Source: a virus
DNA: 33,702 nucleotides
Strand: one strand, 5' to 3'
IMG/VR virus record: IMGVR_UViG_3300048556_000020
Span: 1-33,702 of that record
Numbering within the stretch: position 1 is the first letter of the stretch; each line of letters opens with the position of its first letter. Positions 22,447 to 29,033 of this stretch are shown one piece after another. The position numbers and the translations under genes were made by a program. Below the pieces are notes generated by a model, which did no database searches, had not been told where the DNA came from, and worked only from the letters and a program-made list of their open reading frames with translations.

Positions 22447-22872
22447 ATGTCATTATTACATCGCCCACAATATGAAATAGGTTACAGTGAAGAGGATGAT
22501 AAAGAGGGATTAAGGAAGTTGCTTTGGTCTCAGTTTATGTGTAAGTGTGGGCGTTGTAGTATTAAGACAGGAAAGAACTTTATGGAAAGGTTGCCTGTTT
22601 TTATATTAGATGAGATAGCACAGGAGGAGAGAATGAGGTTTGATATTAGATTAGCATATACTTGCAAGCATCACTCTGACAAAATAGCATTGATAAGTAA
22701 GAATCCACATAGAGTTGGATTAGCAGTAAAGATTAGAATAATTAATAATATGAAAAGATTAAAGTTAGTTCGAGGTTTAATAATGCGAGGAGTCACTAGG
22801 ATTAGATTGTGTGACGAGTTCGTTTACTTTGATACTGACGACCTCAAACCAATGTCATTGCATATCAAGTAA
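22447..22872 (+). CDS. M15 peptidase-like protein lacking its zinc ligands (141 aa)
   Basis: The layout is that of a VanY/M15A-like domain: a CKCGRC start (~32-37), an amphipathic helix, the region equivalent to SGYRCxxHN (here LAYTCKHHS, ~69-77), then HRVGLAVKI (~88-96) and FVYFDTD (~125-131). In active members the last two read HxxGxAxD and HxD. Here the Asp is Lys95 and the His is Tyr127, and the Arg of SGYR is Thr72, so hydrolysis is unlikely. The gene has its own promoter-like -7 box and a strong terminator, so it may be expressed alone and early. It could be a peptidoglycan or peptide-binding decoy or a regulator. An intact M15 enzyme is encoded 1.1 kb upstream. Confidence 0.65.
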   Translation: MSLLHRPQYEIGYSEEDDKEGLRKLLWSQFMCKCGRCSIKTGKNFMERLPVFILDEIAQEERMRFDIRLAYTCKHHSDKIALISKNPHRVGLAVKIRIINNMKRLKLVRGLIMRGVTRIRLCDEFVYFDTDDLKPMSLHIK

Positions 22873-22874
22873 TG

Positions 22875-22904
22875 TTTTGTTTTATTTTGTTTTATTTTGT
22901 TTTA
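22875..22904 (+). repeat. Three tandem copies of TTTTGTTTTA
   Basis: Perfect decamer repeats at 22875, 22885 and 22895, immediately before a terminator. They could be an AT-rich unwinding element or polymerase-slippage product. Confidence 0.8.
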
Positions 22905-22910
22905 AGAAGG

Positions 22911-22938
22911 GAGCTACAGAAATGTGGCTCTTTTTTTT
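22911..22938 (+). terminator. Intrinsic terminator after the degenerate M15 gene
   Basis: GAGCTACA (22911-22918) and TGTGGCTC (22923-22930) form an 8-bp stem (one G-T pair) on a GAAA tetraloop, followed by eight T. Confidence 0.88.
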
Positions 22939-22945
22939 ATTTTTA

Positions 22946-22977
22946 TTTGGATAATTGAAAAATGTTGTTTATGTTTG
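22946..22977 (+). promoter_or_regulatory. Early promoter TTTG-N20-TATGTTTG
   Basis: TTTG (22946-22949), 20 bases, TATGTTTG (22970-22977): an exact fit to the Bacteroidota -33/-7 pattern. It lies between a terminator and the ATG at 23001, so it should start the DNA-metabolism operon. The in-frame ATG at 22962 would lie inside it and is rejected as the gene start. Confidence 0.75.
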
Positions 22978-23000
22978 TACCAACATTAATAATTAACACA

Positions 23001-23195
23001 ATGGAAATAGATATAAATAAAATAGACAACTTAGAAGTAGATGGCATTGACACCAGAGATTATCCTGACTTTGTTGATGCGTTTATCTCTCACGCAGAGA
23101 TTGATGGAGAGCCATTAACTGACGAACAATTAGATGAACTGACAAGTGAGTACCCTGAATTGGTTTACGACCTTGTAATTAATAAATTATTTTAA
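23001..23195 (+). CDS. Small acidic early protein (64 aa)
   Basis: First gene of the early operon. It contains the stretch YPDFVDAFISHAEIDGEPLT followed by DEQLDELTSEYPELVYDLV, which matches, from memory, a small acidic protein common in Bacteroidetes phages (YPDFxDAxIxxAExDGxxxTxEELDELN). Start ATG at 23001 follows the promoter by 23 bases. Strongly acidic and helical, so it could be a DNA mimic or an adaptor that binds a host protein; no enzyme motif is present. Confidence 0.75.
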   Translation: MEIDINKIDNLEVDGIDTRDYPDFVDAFISHAEIDGEPLTDEQLDELTSEYPELVYDLVINKLF

Positions 23196-23196
23196 C

Positions 23197-23352
23197 ATGG
23201 AAAAGCAAAAAGAAAAACCATTTTGGGAAACAAACACAAATCCAATCACAGGTTGGAAAGTGTTTGCTAAAGATGAACTTATAAATTCATCTAAATTAGC
23301 AGCAGAAAGAAGAATACTTAAATCATTAAAAAGCTACGGTAACAATGGATAG
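23197..23352 (+). CDS. Small hypothetical protein (51 aa)
   Basis: ATG at 23197 is one base after the preceding stop; TAG at 23350-23352 overlaps the next gene's start at 23345. The product starts MEKQKEKPFWETNTNPITGW and has a basic helical end (AAERRILKSLKSYGNNG). The TNPITGWK segment followed by a basic helix suggests a small regulatory or binding protein, but it is not recognised. Confidence 0.6.
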   Translation: MEKQKEKPFWETNTNPITGWKVFAKDELINSSKLAAERRILKSLKSYGNNG

Positions 23353-23566
23353 ACACGAATTAGAATTAGACGGAGTATTATTAGCAGCCTATGGAAGCTA
23401 CTATGAAGGAATGAGTGGAGATTATTTTAATCCACCAGAACCAGAAGAGTTCTCTTTAGACAGTGTGCACATTGAGGAGGGAGATGTAGAGATAGATGTA
23501 ACAGACCTTTTATACAATAGGTTAGAAGAGATTGAAGAGATTGTAATGAACCAAAACTATAGATAA
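23345..23566 (+). CDS. Small acidic hypothetical protein (73 aa)
   Basis: Net strongly acidic, with DGVLLAAYGSYYEGMSGDYF and PPEPEEFSLDSVHIEEGDVE in the centre and a helical C terminus (LLYNRLEEIEEIVMNQ). It overlaps the previous gene by 8 bases and the next by TAATG. Conservation of a glycine/aromatic N-terminal half with an acidic patch is common among small early phage proteins. No function can be read from it. Confidence 0.65.
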   Translation: MDRHELELDGVLLAAYGSYYEGMSGDYFNPPEPEEFSLDSVHIEEGDVEIDVTDLLYNRLEEIEEIVMNQNYR

Positions 23567-23805
23567 TGGAATTGATAGAACATCAGACGTATAACGCTTG
23601 GTATAAGGCTTTAGGTAATAAGCTACTTGACTGGCACGAAGCCAAGCCAGACAATAAGGACTTGATTAATTTAGTCAAGGCCGTTGAGATTATTGGGTTG
23701 CATAACGCAAAAATAGCTAAAGAGAATAGACAACTTGAGTTTGAGTTACAGAGCCTAAAAGAAAAGCTAAAAGAAACAATAGAAGATTTAAACAGTATAT
23801 TATGA
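23566..23805 (+). CDS. Coiled-coil hypothetical protein (79 aa)
   Basis: After ~35 residues containing Trp and His (YNAWYKALGNKLLDWHEAKP) the C-terminal ~35 residues are a leucine-spaced coiled coil (ENRQLEFELQSLKEKLKETI). It is likely to oligomerise or bind a partner. The start overlaps the previous stop (TAATG) and its stop overlaps the next start (ATGA). Confidence 0.65.
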   Translation: MELIEHQTYNAWYKALGNKLLDWHEAKPDNKDLINLVKAVEIIGLHNAKIAKENRQLEFELQSLKEKLKETIEDLNSIL

Positions 23806-23984
23806 ATGATTTACACGACTTTAAAAATATGCAGATAAAAGCACTGCACAATGAACTTAGTGAGCTAAGAGAATACATCACTAAACTGGAGACTTTTATA
23901 TTTGAATTGACAGACGAAAGCTATCCAGACGACTATAAAAATATAGTTAGGAAAGAATTATTTTCAGGAAAAGATGAAGAATAA
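23802..23984 (+). CDS. Short coiled-coil hypothetical protein (60 aa)
   Basis: Starts MNDLHDFKNMQIKALHNELS with a helix of heptad character through ~40 (ELREYITKLETFIFELT), then an acidic end. It is coupled to the preceding coiled-coil gene by ATGA, and the two may form a hetero-oligomer. Last gene before the promoter for the recombination genes. Function unknown. Confidence 0.6.
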   Translation: MNDLHDFKNMQIKALHNELSELREYITKLETFIFELTDESYPDDYKNIVRKELFSGKDEE

Positions 23985-24016
23985 TTTGGATATAAGCTAT
24001 TTATTTACTATATTAG
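23985..24016 (+). promoter_or_regulatory. Promoter TTTG-N20-TATATTAG before the ERF gene
   Basis: TTTG (23985-23988), 20 bases, TATATTAG (24009-24016): one mismatch to TAnnTTTG with the same spacing as the promoter at 22946. ATG follows at 24045. Confidence 0.5.
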
Positions 24017-24044
24017 CAGAATATTAATTAAAACAATTAACATT

Positions 24045-24572
24045 ATGAACTTTCATGACAAGGTACTAAAAGTACAATCGGAGTTAAAAGCTCCTAAGAA
24101 CCAAAGAAACAATTTCGGTAAATACAATTACCGTTCTTGTGAGGATATATTAGAGGCTGTAAAGCCACTATTAACTGCAAATGGACTAACCCTTATGATT
24201 ACTGACGAGATTAAGGAAGTAGCTGGATTAGTCTATGTAGAAGCAAGAGCAGTATTATTTGATACTGAGGGCAGGATTGAGGCCACAGCACAGGCTGGTA
24301 TTGACCCTAACCGAAAAGGTATGGATATAGCACAGTCTTTTGGCAGTAGCTCTTCATACGCTCGTAAATACGCTCTAAACGGCTTATTCCTTATTGATGA
24401 CACTAAGGACGCAGATGCAACGAACGACCATAAGGACGCTCGTAAATGGCTAAATAAGAACACTCCTGAGTTTAAGAAAGCACAGCAGTTTATGGCATCA
24501 GGTGGAACTTTATCCACTATTGAACAGAAGTATAAATTATCAACAGAAGTTAAACAACTATTAAATAAGTAA
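24045..24572 (+). CDS. ERF-family single-strand annealing protein (175 aa)
   Basis: Typical ERF pattern: GKYNYRSCEDILEAVKPLLT (~25-44), LVYVEARAVL with DTEGRIEATAQAG, then SSSSYARKYALNGLFLIDDT and KDADATN (~101-127). ERF proteins bind single-stranded DNA and pair complementary strands during recombination and repair of replicating phage genomes. The C-terminal ~50 residues are helical and charged and may contact SSB or other partners. A promoter-like site lies 28 bases upstream. It is followed after 4 bases by the SSB-like gene. Confidence 0.85.
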   Translation: MNFHDKVLKVQSELKAPKNQRNNFGKYNYRSCEDILEAVKPLLTANGLTLMITDEIKEVAGLVYVEARAVLFDTEGRIEATAQAGIDPNRKGMDIAQSFGSSSSYARKYALNGLFLIDDTKDADATNDHKDARKWLNKNTPEFKKAQQFMASGGTLSTIEQKYKLSTEVKQLLNK

Positions 24573-24576
24573 TATT

Positions 24577-24858
24577 ATGGAAAACACAAAAGTATTCGCA
24601 GACGGATTTATTTTTAAGCGAAATGAAAATGCACCTGAATTTGTTATAGGTGGAATTAGCATCAAGGTAGAAGAGGCACAGAAGTTCCTATCTGCTAACC
24701 AGAATAATGGCTGGGTAAACCTAGATGTTAAGCAGAGTAAAAGCGGCAAGTACTACATGGAGTTAAATACCTTTACTCCGAAGTCAAGCAACAGTGGGAC
24801 ACCAGTGCCTAAAAGAGACAACTTCAAAGTTGCTGCTGGGGCTGACTTGCCGTTCTAA
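24577..24858 (+). CDS. Single-stranded DNA-binding-like protein with DLPF tail (93 aa)
   Basis: A small OB-like beta protein: FADGFIFKRNENAPEFVIGG, ISIKVEEAQKFLS, NGWVNLDVKQSKSGKYYMEL and a flexible linker, ending in GADLPF. The acidic-hydrophobic end recalls the DDIPF tip by which SSB proteins recruit partners. It is much shorter than cellular SSB. It follows the ERF gene and is closed by a terminator. The VIGGxISIKV / NGWVNLDVKxSKxGKxYxELN pattern agrees with Bacteroidetes phage SSB-like proteins as I remember them. Confidence 0.7.
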   Translation: MENTKVFADGFIFKRNENAPEFVIGGISIKVEEAQKFLSANQNNGWVNLDVKQSKSGKYYMELNTFTPKSSNSGTPVPKRDNFKVAAGADLPF

Positions 24859-24869
24859 CCAATCAAACA

Positions 24870-24894
24870 GGGGTGGGGAAACCTGCCCCTTTTT
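24870..24894 (+). terminator. Intrinsic terminator after the SSB-like gene
   Basis: GGGGTGGG (24870-24877) and CCTGCCCC (24882-24889) form an 8-bp stem (two G-T pairs) with a GAAA loop, followed by five T. Confidence 0.8.
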
Positions 24895-24927
24895 ATTAAA
24901 ACAAAATAACAAAACAAACACAAAAAT

Positions 24928-25833
24928 ATGAACACAGACGACAAAGAAATACAAAGGATGCACATGGAGAAAATAGATAACGACTGTTATGTCGATATCT
25001 CTGAGTCCATAAAGCACCCTCCTGTTGCGTTGTCATTTGGCAGATACTCTATAAACACGCCAAGTGGCATAAAGAGATACCCCATACCTATTGGCACTTA
25101 TGGTAACTTTAGTTTCGTAAGCGGCCCACCCAAAACCAAGAAAACCTTTTTTGTCTCACTACTAACTTCAGTCTACTTATCATCATCTGGTAAAAACCCC
25201 TATGGCGGCAAAATGAGAGCCGACAGAAAGGGCAAGTGTGTTATACACTTTGATACAGAGCAGGGCAAGTTCCACGCACAGAGAGTGTTTAGGAGAGTTG
25301 TCGAAATGAACAACGGAGAGAACGTAGGTTGCTACCATACCTACGGACTCCGTTCAATAGGGTACAAGACAAGGATTGACTTTATAGACTACAAGCTAAA
25401 AACAGTGTCTAAGGACAATGAGATAGGCTTAGTCGTTATTGATGGTATTGCTGACTTAGTTAGTGATGTTAACGATATACAGGAGTCTAACGAGTGTATT
25501 CAAAGGCTGATGACTTGGAGTGAAAGATATAACTGCCATATTGTGCTTTGTATTCACACCAACAATGGCTCAGAGAAACCGACAGGCCACTTAGGTAGCT
25601 TTGCCCAGAAGAAGTGTGAGACGGGTATAGTGTTAGAGAGAAATGAAACTGAAGAGGAGTTTATAACCGTAAGATGTAAGCAAAGTAGGGGGTTCTCTTT
25701 TGAGCCTTTTAGCTTTAAGGTTACGGAGTTTGGTTATCCAATGATTGTAACCAGTCTGGATGATGATATAGCTGCTATTCAGCCCCAGAAGAAAGAACCT
25801 AGTAAATGGCAACAAAAAATGAATATCGCATAG
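24928..25833 (+). CDS. RepA-like AAA/RecA-fold ATPase, probable replicative helicase (301 aa)
   Basis: A RecA-fold ATPase. The P-loop is SGPPKTKKTF (~65-74), where the usual Gly before Lys-Thr is Lys71; variants of this kind are familiar to me from Bacteroidetes RepA-like proteins. Walker A-prime-like FDTEQGKFHA (~109-118) and Walker B LVVIDGIADL (~168-177) follow, then IVLCIHTNNGSEKPTGHLGS (~205-224). RepA-type enzymes unwind DNA at the fork as hexamers. The gene lies after a terminator without an obvious promoter of its own. Its end overlaps the next gene by 28 bases. Confidence 0.75.
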   Translation: MNTDDKEIQRMHMEKIDNDCYVDISESIKHPPVALSFGRYSINTPSGIKRYPIPIGTYGNFSFVSGPPKTKKTFFVSLLTSVYLSSSGKNPYGGKMRADRKGKCVIHFDTEQGKFHAQRVFRRVVEMNNGENVGCYHTYGLRSIGYKTRIDFIDYKLKTVSKDNEIGLVVIDGIADLVSDVNDIQESNECIQRLMTWSERYNCHIVLCIHTNNGSEKPTGHLGSFAQKKCETGIVLERNETEEEFITVRCKQSRGFSFEPFSFKVTEFGYPMIVTSLDDDIAAIQPQKKEPSKWQQKMNIA

Positions 25834-26219
25834 TTACGCCTATGTACATTGATTTAGAAAGAAAAACTAAAAAGGACAGAAGAGTCTATGTCAATATGAA
25901 CTCTTATGGAAATGTAAATCACTTTATAAACAACCAAGTGAAGAAGAAGTTTAAGGACATAGTATCAAGCCAGTTAGTCGGAGTTAAGATACCGACACCT
26001 GTAGAGATATTCTATCAGGTATTCAAGCCGAGCAAAAGGAGGCTTGACAAGATGAATGTCATAGCTGTAACGTCTAAGTATTTGCTTGACGCAATAACAG
26101 AGACAGGCTGCTGGGAAGATGACAATGACGATTATGTAAAGACAGAAACAATACTGCCTACAGTTTACGACAAAGGTAATGGCAGAGTTGAGATTTTAAT
26201 TAGAACTATAGATGATTAA
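25806..26219 (+). CDS. RusA-like Holliday junction resolvase (137 aa)
   Basis: RusA-type pattern: a central beta region with VEIFYQVFKPSKRRLDKMNV (~63-82; the Asp of RRLD is a candidate metal ligand), a helix KYLLDAITETG (~89-99), and an acidic WEDDNDDYVKTETI (~101-114) containing further likely metal-binding Asp residues. RusA dimers cut four-way DNA junctions symmetrically, freeing concatemers for packaging. It starts inside the end of the ATPase gene, so translation is probably coupled; a later Met (~residue 14) is an alternative start. The next gene starts 8 bases before its end. Confidence 0.75.
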   Translation: MATKNEYRIVTPMYIDLERKTKKDRRVYVNMNSYGNVNHFINNQVKKKFKDIVSSQLVGVKIPTPVEIFYQVFKPSKRRLDKMNVIAVTSKYLLDAITETGCWEDDNDDYVKTETILPTVYDKGNGRVEILIRTIDD

Positions 26220-26778
26220 TAAGCAATTAGAGAAACTTGCATCCAAGCACAAGACTTGGGTTGGGTTGGTTAAGAGTATGGGTTGCAACTCCTCTTATGT
26301 AGAAGATGTTGTTCAGGACGCTTATATCAGGGTTTATGAATACCTAAACAAAGGAGTTGATATATCTTACGGAGATGATGATGTGAATGATTTTTATATG
26401 TACATGACCTTAAGAAGCATATATCTTAACAAAGCAAAGAAAAAAAGCATAGCCAATGAAACTGTTGATATGCAACAGGAGGCTCTGGAGTTTACGCTAA
26501 ACAACCTAAGAGAAGAGTTTGCAGATGTTGAAGAGGAGCAGGGTTTCAAAAGATTAATGAATAAGATATTTACAGAAGTCAATAGCTGGGATTTCTATTC
26601 TAAAAACATATTCATAGCTTACTTTACTACAGGATTGTCTCTGGATAAGCTATCCAATGAGACAGGCATAGGAAGAAGCAGTCTTTATAACTCAATAAGG
26701 AGATATAGAGAAGTGATAAGAGAAAGTTTCTCAGAGGATGCTGAGGACTATTATAACGGAGATTACGATAAAATTTAA
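26212..26778 (+). CDS. Sigma-70-family-like transcription factor (188 aa)
   Basis: Residues ~28-45 (SSYVEDVVQDAYIRVYEYL) look like sigma region 2 (EDxVQxxxxRxY), and ~134-172 (IAYFTTGLSLDKLSNETGIG, RSSLYNSIRRYREVIRE) like a region 4 helix-turn-helix. An acidic linker (~100-112) separates them, as in ECF-type sigma factors. It could recruit host RNA polymerase to late promoters; the TTGTTATAATA element before several late genes is a candidate target. It lies in the early operon, the expected place for a middle-to-late switch. It could also be a non-sigma HTH protein, since region 2 is only partly convincing. Confidence 0.7.
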   Translation: MINKQLEKLASKHKTWVGLVKSMGCNSSYVEDVVQDAYIRVYEYLNKGVDISYGDDDVNDFYMYMTLRSIYLNKAKKKSIANETVDMQQEALEFTLNNLREEFADVEEEQGFKRLMNKIFTEVNSWDFYSKNIFIAYFTTGLSLDKLSNETGIGRSSLYNSIRRYREVIRESFSEDAEDYYNGDYDKI

Positions 26779-26780
26779 TT

Positions 26781-27203
26781 ATGGAAGAATTTAAAGGAGA
26801 CAAAAGAACAAAGGCTTACAGAGAATGGAAAGCTAGATTCGAGAAAGAACAAGAGAGCAAGTCAAAAGGACTTGGAGATACTGTTGAGAAGATTACTGAA
26901 GCAACAGGTGTTAAAAAAGCTGTTAAGGCTCTTTTCGGAGAGGATTGCGGTTGTGATGAGCGTAAGGCTAAGTTGAACAAACTTATGAGCTATAACGTCA
27001 CTAATTGCCTTGAGGAGAAAGAGTACAACTACCTTAGCGATTTTCTGTCTAAGAATAAACAGAACGTAACTATGGTTGAGCAGAGAGCTTTGTTGGATAT
27101 ATTCAATAGAGTGTTTAATCAGAGAAAGCAGATGAGCAGTTGCCCTAGTTGTATTAGAGGTATGATTGCTGACCTTAGAAAATTGATGAATAATTATGAA
27201 TAA
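26781..27203 (+). CDS. Conserved protein with cysteine pairs (140 aa)
   Basis: Contains KGLGDTVEKITEATGVKKAV followed by KALFGEDCGCDERKAKLNKL (~52-72) and a CPSC pair near the C terminus (~121-124). This GLGDTVEKIT...GxKKAV...CGCDERKxKLNK pattern is familiar from Bacteroidetes phages, often near genes for DNA metabolism. The four cysteines could bind one zinc. It follows the sigma-like gene after two bases and overlaps the lipoprotein gene. Function unknown. Confidence 0.7.
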   Translation: MEEFKGDKRTKAYREWKARFEKEQESKSKGLGDTVEKITEATGVKKAVKALFGEDCGCDERKAKLNKLMSYNVTNCLEEKEYNYLSDFLSKNKQNVTMVEQRALLDIFNRVFNQRKQMSSCPSCIRGMIADLRKLMNNYE

Positions 27204-27336
27204 GATAAAAGGTTTTGTTATGGGCTTGGCTCTGCTCGGATGCGAGCCAGCCCCCTGTTATGAGTGCTACGATGTTTTCTACAGCGATGGCACTAGCGAC
27301 TGGATTTGTGTTCAATATAATTGCGATAGATTATGA
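27196..27336 (+). CDS. Predicted small lipoprotein (46 aa)
   Basis: A classical lipoprotein signal: basic n-region (MNKIK), hydrophobic h-region (GFVMGLALLG) and lipobox LLGC, with Cys16 as the lipidation site. The mature part is 31 residues with four further cysteines, ending WICVQYNCDRL. ATG at 27196 lies within the previous gene's end and TGA (27334-27336) overlaps the next ATG. Small phage lipoproteins made early can block receptors or DNA injection (superinfection exclusion, e.g. T5 Llp); that is inference here. No obvious Bacteroidota surface-export signal follows the Cys. Confidence 0.65.
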   Translation: MNKIKGFVMGLALLGCEPAPCYECYDVFYSDGTSDWICVQYNCDRL

Positions 27337-28046
27337 GAGATTTTAGACCAAGATTAAGCGGAAATAAGCTAAAGGCTTTTAGGAATATAACTAAGGACGA
27401 AAGTAGAGTTCTGGTTATTGGAGACCTGCATGAGCCATTTTGCTTGGACTCGTACCTTAAGCACTGTAAAGATGTTTATGCTAAATACAACTGTAATAGA
27501 GTTGTGTTTATTGGAGATGTAATCGACAACCATTACTCAAGCTACCATGAGACAAATGCTGATGGTATGGGTGGTGGAGATGAGCTAGACCTAGCCATAG
27601 ACAGGATAGCAAGGTGGTACAGAGCCTTTCCAAAGGCTGATGTAACCATTGGTAACCACGACAGAATAATAGCAAGGAAAGCTCAGACTTCATCTATACC
27701 TAAGAGGTGGGTAAGGGATTACTCAGAGGTACTCAATACACCTAACTGGAACTTCACAGAGAGAGTTGTTATTGATGATGTTCAGTATATTCATGGAGAG
27801 GGCGGTACTGCCAGAACTAAGTCTAAGGCAGATATGATGAGTACGGTTCAAGGACACTTGCACACTCAGTGTTATACAGAGTGGTCTGTAGGTGCTAAGT
27901 TCAAAGTATTCGGAACTCAGGTAGGATGTGGGATAGACCACGAAAAGTATGCTTTTGCATACGCTAAGGCAGGCAAGAAGCCAGCCATAGGATGTGCTGT
28001 TGTTATTGGCGGCCATACTGTAATTAACGCACTTATGAATCTGTAA
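27333..28046 (+). CDS. Calcineurin-like metallophosphoesterase (237 aa)
   Basis: All metal-binding motifs are present in order: GDLHE (~30-34), GDVID (~61-65), GNHDR (~107-111), HGEGG (~154-158) and GHLHT (~174-178). This is the pattern of calcineurin-like phosphoesterases with a two-metal centre. Substrate is not given; phage members may be DNA or nucleotide phosphatases or 2',3'-cyclic phosphodiesterases. It starts by ATGA overlap with the lipoprotein gene and ends in TAATG with the next gene. Confidence 0.85.
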   Translation: MRDFRPRLSGNKLKAFRNITKDESRVLVIGDLHEPFCLDSYLKHCKDVYAKYNCNRVVFIGDVIDNHYSSYHETNADGMGGGDELDLAIDRIARWYRAFPKADVTIGNHDRIIARKAQTSSIPKRWVRDYSEVLNTPNWNFTERVVIDDVQYIHGEGGTARTKSKADMMSTVQGHLHTQCYTEWSVGAKFKVFGTQVGCGIDHEKYAFAYAKAGKKPAIGCAVVIGGHTVINALMNL

Positions 28047-28390
28047 TGAACTACAACAACGACTTTAAATACGACCTGAAAGTTGGGCAAGTAAAAGAAC
28101 GAGAGCTTGCCAACATATTCTCAAGTAAGACTATTGAGGTTAAGTACGACCTTAGAGCAGATGAGACGGGTAATGTATTTATTGAGTATGAGAGTAGAGG
28201 CAAGGCCAGTGGGATAAGCACAAGCGAGTCTGACTACTATTGCTTTTGCATCAACAATACGTTTCACTTGATACCTTCTGAGTTGCTTAAGCAGAAGTGT
28301 AGAAAGTATGTTGGAACAAAAAGAGACAAACTAGGTGGCGACAGTAATACCTCCAAAGGTATTCTGTTGCCTATAAATGAATTATTTTAA
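28046..28390 (+). CDS. PD-(D/E)XK nuclease-like protein (114 aa)
   Basis: KYDLKVGQVKERELANIFSS gives a helix with a conserved Glu, followed by KTIEVKYD (~29-35, ExK) and GNVFIEYESRGKASGISTSE (~42-61). The E...ExK...EY arrangement fits a minimal PD-(D/E)XK fold of the type found in phage junction or DNA-end nucleases. A strict PD motif is not evident, so this is a fold-level call. It overlaps the phosphoesterase gene as TAATG. Confidence 0.55.
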   Translation: MNYNNDFKYDLKVGQVKERELANIFSSKTIEVKYDLRADETGNVFIEYESRGKASGISTSESDYYCFCINNTFHLIPSELLKQKCRKYVGTKRDKLGGDSNTSKGILLPINELF

Positions 28391-28392
28391 AT

Positions 28393-28758
28393 ATGTGGAC
28401 TATGACTATAACACACGATATAATAAGCGGAACTGAGTCTGCTTATGTAGTAGAGAAGAGAAAGAATATGCCTGTATTTAGTGGCGTATTAAAATACTTC
28501 CCAGACGCAATTAGAGAGGTCTCTAAAACGTCTTGGGCAGGTAATGAGCAACATCATCCAGACAAGCCTCTTCATTGGGATAGAAGCAAGTCTGGAGACG
28601 AATTAGACGCTTTGTCAAGGCACTTGATAGAAGCTGGAACTGTAGACACAGATGGCATAAGACATTCGGCAAAGGTGGCTTGGAGAGCCTTAGCGAATCT
28701 ACAGAAAGAACTGGAGGCTTCTGGAGAAGCACCCCTAAGCGAGTATAACAATAAATAA
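28393..28758 (+). CDS. dATP/dGTP diphosphohydrolase-like protein, DUF5664 type (121 aa)
   Basis: The central block MPVFSGVLKYFPDAIREVSK, then GNEQHHPDKPLHWDRSKSGD and HSAKVAWRALANLQKELEA, matches the DUF5664/dATP-dGTP diphosphohydrolase N-terminal family (PF18909 as I remember it). In some phages with 2-aminoadenine genomes a member works with PurZ, but many phages without PurZ also carry it. No PurZ gene is present here. It would lower dATP or dGTP pools or sanitise nucleotides. ATG at 28393 is used; an ATG three codons later is possible. Confidence 0.7.
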   Translation: MWTMTITHDIISGTESAYVVEKRKNMPVFSGVLKYFPDAIREVSKTSWAGNEQHHPDKPLHWDRSKSGDELDALSRHLIEAGTVDTDGIRHSAKVAWRALANLQKELEASGEAPLSEYNNK

Positions 28759-28766
28759 ATATTAAG

Positions 28767-28895
28767 GTGGCAAGAGCGCAGATAACAACAAAGATAGAGA
28801 AGCCTAGAAAAAGAAGAAGAGGTATTCACTCTAAGAACGCAAGTAAAGGCCAGACAGGGTACAAGAAACCCTACAGAGGTCAAGGAAAGAAATAA
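28767..28895 (+). CDS. Small basic protein with RRRGIHSK motif, GTG start (42 aa)
   Basis: GTG at 28767 opens a frame for KIEKPRKRRRGIHSKNASKG followed by GYKKPYRGQGKK. A short, highly basic protein with KxRRRGxHxK...YKKxYRGQG is, from memory, a recurrent neighbour of the diphosphohydrolase gene in Bacteroidetes phages. No ATG is in frame. The charge suggests nucleic-acid binding. Confidence 0.6.
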   Translation: MARAQITTKIEKPRKRRRGIHSKNASKGQTGYKKPYRGQGKK

Positions 28896-28910
28896 ATAAA
28901 TAATAATATT

Positions 28911-29033
28911 ATGGTAATACACAATTATATTTTCGACTCATACAGAATGGAACAAGAAGAGATACAAAAGGCTATACAGCTACTAAAAGAGAACGGATAT
29001 GCCGTTTACAAAAAAGAAGTTGTAGAAAATTAG
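28911..29033 (+). CDS. Very small helical protein (40 aa)
   Basis: ATG at 28911 follows a TAATAATATT leader. The second half (MEQEEIQKAIQLLKENGYAV, then YKKEVVEN) resembles a common short phage protein with KALELLKxxGYxVxK pattern. A start at 28947 (28 aa) is equally possible. Function unknown. Confidence 0.55.
   Translation: MVIHNYIFDSYRMEQEEIQKAIQLLKENGYAVYKKEVVEN

Noticed and set aside
28393-28758. Evidence of a 2-aminoadenine (Z) genome
   Set aside because: Only the diphosphohydrolase-like gene is present; PurZ and a dedicated polymerase are absent.
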